Origin: an uncultured Oscillospiraceae bacterium
Lineage (GTDB): Bacteria; Bacillota; Clostridia; Oscillospirales; Oscillospiraceae
NCBI GenBank assembly: GCA_910588135.1
Contig: CAJUOT010000006.1
Location: 1 to 64,000, forward strand
Direction: 5' to 3'
Length of the DNA: 64,000 nucleotides
Part shown: positions 39,787 to 47,772 of the stretch, piece by piece
Layout: every line of letters begins with the position of its first letter
How positions within the stretch are numbered: position 1 is the first letter of the stretch
The notes under the pieces: generated by a model
Seen by the model: the letters and a program-made list of their open reading frames with translations, nothing else
Databases searched by the model: none
Told to the model about the DNA's origin: nothing
Translations under genes and position numbers: made by a program

Positions 39787-42178
39787 GGCGTCCGCCCCCT
39801 TTCGTTGTAAGTATCCCGGCCTTCCCGCCCCGCACCCGGATGGTGACGGTCCCCTCCTCGTCGGTGCGGCGGACCTGGGAGCCGATGGCCTCCAGCCGGT
39901 CCAGCGTCTCGGGCGCGGGGTGGCCGTAGGGATTGTCTGCCCCCGCCGAAATGACCGCGATCTCCGGGGCGGTGGCGCGCAGAAATTCCCCGCAGCTGGA
40001 ATTTTTGGAGCCGTGGTGCCCCGCCACCAGCACCTCAATATCCGGGATGGGGCAGTATTTCACCAGCATCTTCTCCACAAAGGCGTCCGCGTCCCCGGTG
40101 ACAAGGACATCGAAGTCCCCGTGGGAGCACAGGGCGAACAGCCCGGACTCGTTGGACGCACCCCCGCCCAGGGGCGGGAACAGGGTGAGCACGGCGTCCC
40201 CCAGGGCCAGTTCCGCCGTCTCATCCACCACGATGACCTGCGCCCCCTCCGCCCGCGCCAGTTTCAGCAGGTGCGCGGTGTTTCCGGCGCCGGCGCCGCC
40301 GGGGATGGCGATCTTGTCCACCTTCATGCGGTACAGCAGCTGCTCCACCCCGTTGACATGGTCGGCGTCGAAGTGGGTGAGCACCAGCACATCCAGCCGG
40401 GTGCGGCCCATGGCGGCAAAATAGTCGGCGGCGGCATCCCCCGCGCTGCGGGCGCCGTCCCCGCCGCAGTCCACCAGCGCCGTCTGCCCGCCGGAAACCA
40501 GCGCGGTGGACGACCCCTGGCCCACGTCCAGCACCGCCGCGGTCAAGTCCGCCGTGTCCGCCTCCAGCCGCCCCAGCCCGATGGCCGCGCACAGCAGGAC
40601 GGCCAGGGCACACGCCGGCACAAGGGGGCCCTTGGCCCGCTCCCTCCCCGCCAGCGCCGCCAGCAGCACCAGGTACGCCGCCGCCAGCCAGATCACGCAG
40701 TAGCGGCTGTCCGTGCTCAGGGAGGCGAAAGGGAACCTGCCCAGCAGCAGGACCACCCGCCGGACGTAATGGCCCAGCAGGCCCGCGGCGCCCCCCAGAA
40801 GGGCGGCGGGGCCGGGGAACAGCACCGCCAGCGTCCCCAGCGCCAGGGCGCACACCATCAGCAGGCTCAGCGCCCACAGCGCCAGCACATTGGAGATTGG
40901 GGACAGCAGAAGAATCTGTCCAAAATACAGCGCGATCAGCGGCACGGTGAGCAGCATGGCCCCCAGGGAGGCGGACACACCCGCCAGCGCCCCCCGGGCC
41001 GCCCTCCACAGGGCCAGCCGGAGCCGCTCTCCCTTTCCGGGCCGCAGCGCCTCCAGGGGCCCGCACATCCGCCGGCGCAGCGGCTCAGAGATGAGCAGAA
41101 TGCCCGCCACCGAAGCAAAGGACAGCTGGAGGCCCACGCTGGCCGCGGCAAAGGGATTCTGAACCAGCAGAACCAGCAGCGCCGCCCCCAGGGCGGAGGG
41201 GCTGTCCCCCTCCCGCCGGGCCAGGGGCGCGGCCAGCAGGGCGCACTGCATGATGACCGCCCGGAGGGCCGACGGGGTCCCGCCCGCCATCAGGGCATAG
41301 AACACCAGCAGCGGCGCCACCGCCAGGGCGGTGCGCCGGTTCCGGCCGCCCAGCGCCAGAGCCAGCCCCACCAGAAAGCTGATGTGGAAGCCGGACACCA
41401 CCGCCGCGTGCATCAGCCCCGCCCGGTTGAGGGCGGAATACAGCGTGTCATCCAGCCCCGTCTTGTCCCCCAGGGTGACGGCGGCGGCGATGGGAGCGGC
41501 GGTGGCGTCAAAGGCGGCGGAAATACCCGCTTTCAGCCGGTGGGCGCACAGGGCGGGCCAGTGGCGGGGCGGGACGCGCTCCGCCGGGGCAATCTCCGCC
41601 TCCCCGCCGCAGTAGGCCAGCAGGTATACCCCCTTGGCGGTGTAGTAGGTGGTCTCATCGCCATAGGCGCGGGTAGAGGACCTGACCCGCGCGGTGCAGG
41701 ACACCCGGTCGCCGGGCTTCAGCCCCGCCCAGCCCTCCGGGCCGTAGAGCAGGGCGTCCGGCGCGCCAAACCCGCCGTCCAGCCGGATGGTCACGGCGTA
41801 CCCGCCGATGGAGGTAGGCGCGGGATAGGAGCGCACCTCGCCGGAAATGGCCGTGTCCTCCCCCACCCAGCGCTCCGCCGGGGCGCGGAACAGGGCAAAG
41901 TAAGCGCCGGCCCACCCCAGGGCCAGCACCCCGCCCAGGCTCAGCGCCAGCCCCCGGCGGGAGAGCTGGTACAGCGTCCGCCGGGAGCACGGGCCCCCGC
42001 CCCCAGGGCGGCGCAGGACAGCGGGGGCCTCCCCGGGTCCGGGCCGGACCGCCAGCCACAGTCCCAGCATCACAGCCAGCAGGGCGGCGGCTGCCGCGGG
42101 CGCAGGGCCTGGGTCAAAGCAGCCCGCCCACAGGCAGGCGGCCCCGAAGCCGCCGGAAAACCAGGCCAGTTTCCGCAT
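39767..42178 (-). CDS. comEC: DNA internalisation protein ComEC/Rec2
   Basis: An 803-residue competence protein: N-terminal membrane helices with an OB-like extracytoplasmic domain (about 100-190), the central competence permease (about 215-490; VSGFHISFLVGLAL and PSALRAVIMQ segments), and a C-terminal metallo-beta-lactamase domain (about 540-800) with THFDADHVNG and AGHHGS. It would carry single-stranded DNA across the membrane. comEA and other com genes are not in the window. It leads the comEC-holA-rnmV unit. Confidence 0.93.
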   Translation of the reverse strand: MRKLAWFSGGFGAACLWAGCFDPGPAPAAAAALLAVMLGLWLAVRPGPGEAPAVLRRPGGGGPCSRRTLYQLSRRGLALSLGGVLALGWAGAYFALFRAPAERWVGEDTAISGEVRSYPAPTSIGGYAVTIRLDGGFGAPDALLYGPEGWAGLKPGDRVSCTARVRSSTRAYGDETTYYTAKGVYLLAYCGGEAEIAPAERVPPRHWPALCAHRLKAGISAAFDATAAPIAAAVTLGDKTGLDDTLYSALNRAGLMHAAVVSGFHISFLVGLALALGGRNRRTALAVAPLLVFYALMAGGTPSALRAVIMQCALLAAPLARREGDSPSALGAALLVLLVQNPFAAASVGLQLSFASVAGILLISEPLRRRMCGPLEALRPGKGERLRLALWRAARGALAGVSASLGAMLLTVPLIALYFGQILLLSPISNVLALWALSLLMVCALALGTLAVLFPGPAALLGGAAGLLGHYVRRVVLLLGRFPFASLSTDSRYCVIWLAAAYLVLLAALAGRERAKGPLVPACALAVLLCAAIGLGRLEADTADLTAAVLDVGQGSSTALVSGGQTALVDCGGDGARSAGDAAADYFAAMGRTRLDVLVLTHFDADHVNGVEQLLYRMKVDKIAIPGGAGAGNTAHLLKLARAEGAQVIVVDETAELALGDAVLTLFPPLGGGASNESGLFALCSHGDFDVLVTGDADAFVEKMLVKYCPIPDIEVLVAGHHGSKNSSCGEFLRATAPEIAVISAGADNPYGHPAPETLDRLEAIGSQVRRTDEEGTVTIRVRGGKAGILTTKGGGRHAAKTG

Positions 42179-42207
42179 ACCGCCGCCCCCCTCTCTGTCT
42201 CTTCCCT

Positions 42208-42236
42208 ATTTTATCCGCAAAGGCGGGACAAGTCAA
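42208..42236 (-). promoter_or_regulatory. Sigma-A promoter of comEC-holA-rnmV
   Basis: On the minus strand TTGACT and TAAAAT with a 17-bp spacer, 30 bp before the comEC start. Confidence 0.82.
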
Positions 42237-42260
42237 TGTGCGGGCGCAAAATCCCGGGGC

Positions 42261-42289
42261 TTGTCAAAGCGGGGCAGTTCTGGTATGCT
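42261..42289 (+). promoter_or_regulatory. Sigma-A promoter of the HAD hydrolase gene
   Basis: TTGTCA and TATGCT with a 17-bp spacer. Confidence 0.72.
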
Positions 42290-42312
42290 GGCAGGGATAA
42301 GGAGATGATCTC

Positions 42313-42945
42313 GTGTACATATTTGACCTGGACGGCACCATCACCGACACCAACGGCATCTGGCTGGAGGTGGACCGGGAGTTCCTGGCCCGCCGGGGCC
42401 TGCCCCACTCCCCTAAGTACCAGCAGGTGGTGGAGCGCTCCATTTTCCCCATTGCGGCGGCGTTCACCAAGGAGTTCTACCATCTGGCCGAGTCCCCGGA
42501 GGATATCATGGCGGAGTGGGACGGGCTGGCCGGCCGCCACTACCGGGAGCTGGCCCCGCTGAAGTCTGGAGCGGAGGCGTTCCTGCGCCGGTGCGCCGCC
42601 CGGGGCATCCCTATGGCCGTCTTCACCGCCTGCCGCCCCGCCCTGTGCAGCGCCGCGCTGGAGCGGTTCGGGCTGCGTGCGCTGTTTTGCCACGTGGTCT
42701 TTGCCGAGGAGATCGGCCTGGAAAAGCGCGACCCCCAGTGCTTCGTCCGGCTCAGCCAGATCATCGGCGCGCGGCCGGAGGACTGCACCCTCTTTGACGA
42801 CAGCCCGGACAACTGCGCCACCGCCGCCCGCGCCGGGATGGGGACGGTGGGGGTGTACGACGCCTATTACGCCCACCGTCAGGAGGAGCTGCGGTCAGTG
42901 TGCGCCCGGTACATCCGCTCCTTTGAGGAGCTGGCGGGGGAATAG
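42313..42945 (+). CDS. HAD-superfamily phosphatase
   Basis: A 210-residue haloacid dehalogenase-type hydrolase with FDLDGTITD (nucleophile Asp5, general acid Asp7), a helical cap (about 15-85), the VFTACRP motif II Thr, a lysine in LEKRDPQCF and the acidic motif LFDDSPDN (about 162). It resembles the phosphoglycolate phosphatase/beta-phosphoglucomutase group; substrate unknown. GTG 42313 is preceded by AAGGAG. Confidence 0.88.
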   Translation: MYIFDLDGTITDTNGIWLEVDREFLARRGLPHSPKYQQVVERSIFPIAAAFTKEFYHLAESPEDIMAEWDGLAGRHYRELAPLKSGAEAFLRRCAARGIPMAVFTACRPALCSAALERFGLRALFCHVVFAEEIGLEKRDPQCFVRLSQIIGARPEDCTLFDDSPDNCATAARAGMGTVGVYDAYYAHRQEELRSVCARYIRSFEELAGE

Positions 42946-42946
42946 G

Positions 42947-42976
42947 TTGGCAAATCCCTCCCTTCCCACATAGAAT
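42947..42976 (+). promoter_or_regulatory. Sigma-A promoter of the Pro-rich protein gene
   Basis: TTGGCA and TAGAAT with an 18-bp spacer, beginning two bases after the HAD gene stop. Confidence 0.72.
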
Positions 42977-43002
42977 GTGGAGCAAAGGAGGTGTTTTACC
43001 AC

Positions 43003-43809
43003 ATGGAAAATATGATCCCATGCCCGGCGGTGGACCAGGAGGTGTTCCAGCGGGTATGGCAGCGGGTGATGGAGGGCCGCGATCCGGCGGGCAGCCCCAT
43101 CCAATCCGGCCCGCCTGTTGGGGAGGGCGACCTGTCCTGCGCGTGCCTGGAGGCGCTGATACGCCAAAACAGCGCGGGCCTTCCCCCCGAATGCGCGGGC
43201 GGCGGGGAGCCTCCCGCCGAGCCGGCCCCGCCCGCGGGGCCGGAGCTGCCCGGGGAGCCCCAGCCTCCCGCCGCGGAGCCCGGCCCGGAGGCGCCCGCCC
43301 CGGAATCTCCCGGCCCGGACAGCGCCCCGGAGGGATGCACGCCCCCCTCCGGCCGCCCCTGCCGGGGGAACGACCTGCCCCAGTCCTGGGAAGCGCCCCA
43401 GAACACCGATGACCGCACCGCCCGGATGCGCCGCCACGTGATGGACGCGCTGGAGGGCTGGCAGTTCTACCGCCACCTGTCCCGGCGGGCCCGGGGCGGC
43501 TGCGCCCGCACGCTGAACGCCATGGCGGGAGAGCAGCACAGAGAGGCCCGCAGGCTGGCCGCCGCGTATTTCCTGCTCACCGGGCTGCGTTATTGGCCCA
43601 CCGAGCTGCTGGGCGCCCCGGCCATCCCCTCCTATTGGGGGGCGCTGCGCCAGCGCCACCAGGCGGAGCAGCGGCTGGAAAACTCCTTCCGGCTGGCGGC
43701 GGACGACTGGGACGACCAGGAGATGCTCGCCCTGTACAACGGGCTGGCCGACGGCTGCCAGGGCCGGTGCCGGCAGCTCCGGGAGCTGCTGGAGCAGGAC
43801 ATTACTTAG
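43003..43809 (+). CDS. Unrecognised protein with Pro-rich linker and ferritin-like helical C-terminus
   Basis: A 268-residue protein not recognised with confidence. It has a short N-terminal region, a long Pro/Gly/Glu/Ala-rich linker (about 60-125), and a helical C-terminal domain (about 140-268). The latter has E-x-x-H in GEQHREARRLAAAYFLLTG and further acidic helices (HQAEQRLENSFRLAADDWDDQEM), reminiscent of a four-helix ferritin-like or rubrerythrin-like bundle, though the full metal ligand set cannot be confirmed. No signal peptide or membrane segment. GGAGGTG precedes ATG 43003. It has its own promoter and a downstream hairpin. Confidence 0.7.
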   Translation: MENMIPCPAVDQEVFQRVWQRVMEGRDPAGSPIQSGPPVGEGDLSCACLEALIRQNSAGLPPECAGGGEPPAEPAPPAGPELPGEPQPPAAEPGPEAPAPESPGPDSAPEGCTPPSGRPCRGNDLPQSWEAPQNTDDRTARMRRHVMDALEGWQFYRHLSRRARGGCARTLNAMAGEQHREARRLAAAYFLLTGLRYWPTELLGAPAIPSYWGALRQRHQAEQRLENSFRLAADDWDDQEMLALYNGLADGCQGRCRQLRELLEQDIT

Positions 43810-43860
43810 AAGCTGTGCCAACAGCCCCAGCACACATCCCTGCGGCGCAAACCGCCGTGC

Positions 43861-43903
43861 GGAAGGGGCCGCAGGGGCCTTTGGCCCCGGCGGTCCCTTT
43901 TCC
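43861..43903 (+). terminator. Hairpin terminator after the Pro-rich protein gene
   Basis: A long imperfect G/C hairpin (outer GGAA...TTCC, inner GGGGCC/GGCCCC) ends in CCCTTTTCC. Confidence 0.55.
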
Positions 43904-43976
43904 GTCCCCTGTCCCTGTACTTTTTCTCCCCGGTCTGGTATAATGCTTCTACTTGACGAAAAGGATCTGATTACAT

Positions 43977-46472
43977 ATGCTCACGCCGGAACAGACGCTG
44001 GACTTTTGCCGCCTCCGCCGGGAGGTCATCGGCCAGAACTACAAAAACCTCAACCCCGAGCAGCGAAAGGCCGTGCTGGCCACCGAGGGGCCCCTGCTGC
44101 TGCTGGCGGGGGCGGGGTCGGGCAAGACCACCGTGCTCATCCACCGGGTGGCCAACCTCATCCGCTACGGCCGGGGGTCGGACTGCCTGGAGGCGCCCGA
44201 GTGGGCCACCCCGGACGATCTGGCCTTTCTCAGAGAGTACGCCGCCCAGCCCGACCAGGAACAGCGCCTCCGGGCCGACCGGCTGTGCGCCGTGGAGCCC
44301 GCCGCCCCCTGGTCCATCATCGCCATCACCTTCACCAACAAGGCCGCCGGGGAGCTGAAGGCCCGCCTGGAACGGATGCTGGGCCCCTCCGCTCGGGACG
44401 TGTGGGCCTCCACCTTCCACTCCGCCTGCGTGCGCATCCTCCGCCGGGACATTGAAAAGCTGGGCTTCCCCTCCTCCTTCACCATCTACGACACCGACGA
44501 CTCCACTCGGGTGATGAAGGACTGCCTCAAGGAGCTGAGCTTTGACGACAAGCAGTTCCCCGCCCGCTCGGTGCTGGGGACCATCTCCCGGGCCAAGGAC
44601 AAGCTCCAGCTGGCGGCGGACTTCGCCCGGGACGCGGACACGTCCGGCGACTTCCGGCTGCAAAAGACCGCGCGGCTGTACACGGAGTATGAGAAGCGGC
44701 TGTGGGAGGCCGGGGCGCTGGACTTCGACGACATCATCCTGCACACCGTGCGGCTGCTCCAGGAGCACGATGACGTTTTGAAATATTACCAGAAAAAATT
44801 CCGCTATGTGCTCATCGACGAGTACCAGGACACCAACAATCTGCAATATCTCCTGGCCTCCCTGCTGGCGGGCGGGCGGGAGAACATCTGCGTGGTGGGA
44901 GACGACGACCAGTCCATCTACCGCTTCCGGGGGGCCACCATTGAAAACATCCTGTCCTTCGAGGACCAGTACAGGGGCTGCCGCACCATCCGGCTGGAGC
45001 AGAACTACCGCTCCACCAAGAACATCCTGGCCGCGGCCAACGCCGTCATCCGCCACAACCAGGGCCGCAAGGGCAAGGAGCTGTGGACCGCGGGGCGGGA
45101 GGGGGGCAAGGTGCAGCTCTACACCGCCATGAACGAGAACGACGAGGCCCGCTTTGTGGCGGACAAGCTGATGGAGGACTACCGGGCCGGGAAAAAGTGG
45201 AACACCCACGCCATCCTCTACCGGATGAACGCCCAGTCCAACCAGCTGGAGGTGGCGTTTAAGAGGAGCGGCATCCCCTACAAGGTCATCGGCGGCACCC
45301 GGTTCTTCGACCGGGCGGAGGTCAAGGATATGCTGGCCTACCTGTGCGTGATCCACAACCACGCCGACGACCTGCGCCTCACCCGCATCATCAACAATCC
45401 CCCCCGGGGCATCGGCCCCACTACGGTGGAGCGGGCCCGGGGCATCGCCCTGCGGGAAGGGCTGTCCCTGTGGGACGTGGTGTCCCGCGCCGGGGCGTAC
45501 CCGGAGCTGCAAAAGGCCGCCCCCAGGCTGGGGCAGTTCGCCTCCATGGTGGAGGAGCTCACCGCCCTGTCCCGCACCATGGCCCTGCCCGATTTCTACG
45601 AGGAGGCGGCGGCCCGGACGGGCTATGCCGCCGCCCTCCAGATGAAAAACGACATCGAGAGCCGCACCCGGCTGGAGAACGTGCGGGAGCTGCTCACCTC
45701 CATCAACGGCTACGTGGACAGCGCCGAAGGGGAGCCCTCCCTGGCGGGATTCCTGGATGAGATCGCGCTGTACACCGACCTGGACAGCCACGACCCCGAC
45801 GAGGACGCGGTGGTGATGATGACCATGCACTCCGCCAAGGGGCTGGAATTTCCCACGGTGTTCGTGGTGGGGATGGAGGAGGGCATCTTCCCCGGCATCC
45901 GGGCCATCGGCGAGGCGGAGGAGATGGAGGAGGAGCGGAGGCTGTGCTACGTGGCGCTGACCCGCGCCAAGGAGCGGCTGTACCTCACCTGCGCGGGCCA
46001 GCGGATGCTGTTTGGCCGCACCAGCACCAACCGGCCCTCCCGGTTCGCCGGGGAAATCCCTTCCGAGCTGCTGGAGCAGTCCGGGCGCTCCTATCTGGAC
46101 CCCGCCCCCACAGGCGGGGACTGGGACGGGTTCGACCAGACCCCCCGGGTGTCCACCTGGCGGGAGCCCTACCGCCAGACAGAGGCCCGGCCCGCATACG
46201 GGGACGGGGAACGGCGAAGTGCTTACGCCCCCGGACGGCCCCAGAAAGCTGCTCCCTCCCGGCCCGCGTTCCAGTCTGCGGCGTCCCAGCCCTCCGCCGC
46301 TCTGCCCGACTACCAGAAGGGGGATATGCTGGAGCACAAGGCCTTCGGCCGGGGGATGGTGCTGTCCACCCAGAAGGTGGGCGGGGACATCCTGCTGGAG
46401 ATCGCCTTCGACAATGTGGGCACCAAGCGCCTCATGCTGAAATTCACCGCCCAGCACATGAAGAAGCTGTAA
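43977..46472 (+). CDS. pcrA: UvrD/PcrA-type superfamily 1 DNA helicase
   Basis: An 831-residue 3'-5' helicase. Motifs in order are Q motif LNPEQRKAV (25-33), Walker A AGAGSGKTT (44-52), FTNKAAGELK, TFHSACVRILR, DEYQDTN (Walker B), VVGDDDQSIYRFRGA, LEQNYRST, and the C-terminal TMHSAKGLEFPTVFV and RLCYVALTRAK. A C-terminal tail with HKAFGRGMVLS is the PcrA RNA-polymerase-binding Tudor-like domain. Between motifs I and Ia there is an extra loop of about 35 residues. It acts in repair and in removing blocks to replication. A perfect TATAAT at 43939 lies upstream but with a poor -35. AAGGA precedes ATG 43977 at rather long spacing. Confidence 0.95.
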   Translation: MLTPEQTLDFCRLRREVIGQNYKNLNPEQRKAVLATEGPLLLLAGAGSGKTTVLIHRVANLIRYGRGSDCLEAPEWATPDDLAFLREYAAQPDQEQRLRADRLCAVEPAAPWSIIAITFTNKAAGELKARLERMLGPSARDVWASTFHSACVRILRRDIEKLGFPSSFTIYDTDDSTRVMKDCLKELSFDDKQFPARSVLGTISRAKDKLQLAADFARDADTSGDFRLQKTARLYTEYEKRLWEAGALDFDDIILHTVRLLQEHDDVLKYYQKKFRYVLIDEYQDTNNLQYLLASLLAGGRENICVVGDDDQSIYRFRGATIENILSFEDQYRGCRTIRLEQNYRSTKNILAAANAVIRHNQGRKGKELWTAGREGGKVQLYTAMNENDEARFVADKLMEDYRAGKKWNTHAILYRMNAQSNQLEVAFKRSGIPYKVIGGTRFFDRAEVKDMLAYLCVIHNHADDLRLTRIINNPPRGIGPTTVERARGIALREGLSLWDVVSRAGAYPELQKAAPRLGQFASMVEELTALSRTMALPDFYEEAAARTGYAAALQMKNDIESRTRLENVRELLTSINGYVDSAEGEPSLAGFLDEIALYTDLDSHDPDEDAVVMMTMHSAKGLEFPTVFVVGMEEGIFPGIRAIGEAEEMEEERRLCYVALTRAKERLYLTCAGQRMLFGRTSTNRPSRFAGEIPSELLEQSGRSYLDPAPTGGDWDGFDQTPRVSTWREPYRQTEARPAYGDGERRSAYAPGRPQKAAPSRPAFQSAASQPSAALPDYQKGDMLEHKAFGRGMVLSTQKVGGDILLEIAFDNVGTKRLMLKFTAQHMKKL

Positions 46473-46518
46473 CGCGTCATCCCGTGGCAGAACACGACAC
46501 TTTCCCGGAAATTTGTTG

Positions 46519-46547
46519 TTCCATATCAATAAACGCGCCGCTATAAT
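46519..46547 (+). promoter_or_regulatory. Promoter of the small membrane protein / TetR pair
   Basis: A perfect TATAAT (46542-46547) is preceded at 17 bp by the weak TTCCAT. TTTCCCGGAAA, a small palindrome, lies just upstream (about 46501). Confidence 0.5.
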
Positions 46548-46577
46548 GGGACCATCATCAGAAAAGGAGATGTCCCC

Positions 46578-46940
46578 ATGAACAACCTGAACAGCGTATA
46601 CGCGGAAAAAATCGCCTCGGAATATGCCCAAAAGCCAGTTTCCAAGCTGGTTTCCCTGAAAAAGCTGGACAAGAAAGCGAAGCTTCCGTCCCAGGTATTC
46701 GCCTTTACCTTCGGCATTTTCGGCGCCCTGATCCTGGGCGTGGGGATGTGCCTGTGCATGGGCCAGATCGGCCAGGGACTGCCCATGGCCATGCCTCTTG
46801 GGGTCGCCGTCGGTGCAACGGGGATCGCCATGGTCTGCGTCAATTATCCCATTTACAAAAAGCTGCTGGAGAAGGGGAAAAAGAAATACGCCTTTGAGAT
46901 CATGGAGCTGGCAAAGGAGATCACGGCGGAAAACGCCTGA
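46578..46940 (+). CDS. Small two-helix membrane protein of unknown function
   Basis: A 120-residue protein with a charged amphipathic N-terminus containing KLVSLKKLDKKAKLP, two hydrophobic helices (about 42-66 and 72-92) and a basic helix YKKLLEKGKKKYAFEIMELAKEI. Homologues in Clostridia are often labelled dihydropteridine reductase, for which nothing in this sequence gives support. It is co-transcribed with a TetR regulator 22 nt downstream, so it may be under that regulator. GGAGATG precedes ATG 46578. Confidence 0.72.
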   Translation: MNNLNSVYAEKIASEYAQKPVSKLVSLKKLDKKAKLPSQVFAFTFGIFGALILGVGMCLCMGQIGQGLPMAMPLGVAVGATGIAMVCVNYPIYKKLLEKGKKKYAFEIMELAKEITAENA

Positions 46941-46962
46941 CTCCACGGAGGAGGAAAAGCGG

Positions 46963-47553
46963 ATGACCCGGTCGGAGAGCAAGTATTTCCACACGGCCCG
47001 GCGGATGGACGAGGCGCTGCTCTCCCTCCTGCTGGAAAAGGAGTTCGGGTACATCACGGTCAAGGACGTCTGCGCCCGGGCCGGGGTCAGCCGCTCCACC
47101 TTTTACCTGCACTATGAGAACACCACCGACCTGCTTGTGGAGACCCTGGGGCTGGTTCACGGGCGGTTCCAGATGAGCTTCCCCGAGCCGGAGGCGGCGG
47201 GCGCCGCCGTCGCCGCGCGCCCGAAGGAGGAGCTGTTTTTCATCACCGACCGCTGGCTGATCCCCTATCTGGAGCTCGTGAAGGAAAACCGGCACATCTA
47301 CAAGGCGATCCACACCCAAATGGACGTTTTCAACGCGGAGCGCGCCTATGCCCAGCTGTTTCAAGCCCTGTTCTCCCCCATCCTCTCCCGGTACGGGGTG
47401 GATCGGGAGAGGCACGGGTACATCATGGAATTTTACCGCTATGGCCTGGTGGCGGTGCTGATGAAGTGGGTGGAGGCGGACTGCGGGGAGAGCCCCGCCG
47501 AAATCGCCCAGGTCATCAAGCTCTGCGTGGGAGGTGGGGCCAGTGAAAGATGA
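46963..47553 (+). CDS. TetR/AcrR-family transcriptional regulator
   Basis: A 196-residue regulator with an N-terminal TetR HTH (LLEKEFGYITVKDVCARAGVSRSTFYLHYENTTDLL, about 22-57) and a helical ligand-binding domain ending in a TetR_C-like bundle. It lies in an operon with the small membrane protein and convergent to an FtsX-type ABC exporter, either of which it may control; a palindrome in the exporter promoter (52146-52160) is a candidate operator. GGAGGAGG precedes ATG 46963. Confidence 0.88.
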   Translation: MTRSESKYFHTARRMDEALLSLLLEKEFGYITVKDVCARAGVSRSTFYLHYENTTDLLVETLGLVHGRFQMSFPEPEAAGAAVAARPKEELFFITDRWLIPYLELVKENRHIYKAIHTQMDVFNAERAYAQLFQALFSPILSRYGVDRERHGYIMEFYRYGLVAVLMKWVEADCGESPAEIAQVIKLCVGGGASER

Positions 47554-47696
47554 TCCCAGCCATCGCCCCGGCGGCCTGCACGACCTGCAAAATATTTTCC
47601 GCCTCCGGTTCCAGAAGGCCGGGAACGACCCGCTCCGGCGGGGAGCTGAGTTCTGCAGGAATTGATAAAGACCGTTTTCAGGGGGTCTTTACCGTC

Positions 47697-47740
47697 AAAA
47701 AAAGCACCCGCCCCATTCAAAACGGGGTGGGTGCTTTTTT
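47697..47740. terminator. Bidirectional terminator between TetR operon and ABC exporter
   Basis: A 17-bp stem with A and T tracts on both sides (47697-47714 with 47724-47740). Nothing is recognised in 47554-47696. Confidence 0.9.
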
Positions 47741-47772
47741 GTCAGCGCCTGCCTTTGCACAGGGCTTCTCCG

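Noticed and set aside
39728..42562. Very long plus-strand open frame (944 codons)
   Set aside because: It lies opposite comEC and holA, is rich in Gln/Gly/Arg/Pro without domain features, and arises from the high GC content.
46578..46940. Annotation as dihydropteridine reductase
   Set aside because: The protein is a 120-residue two-helix membrane protein without a Rossmann fold or catalytic motif; the label used for homologues is not supported.
43971..47099. Minus-strand open frame of 1042 codons
   Set aside because: It is the shadow of the PcrA helicase and neighbours; composition is His/Gly/Val/Leu-rich with no recognisable motifs.
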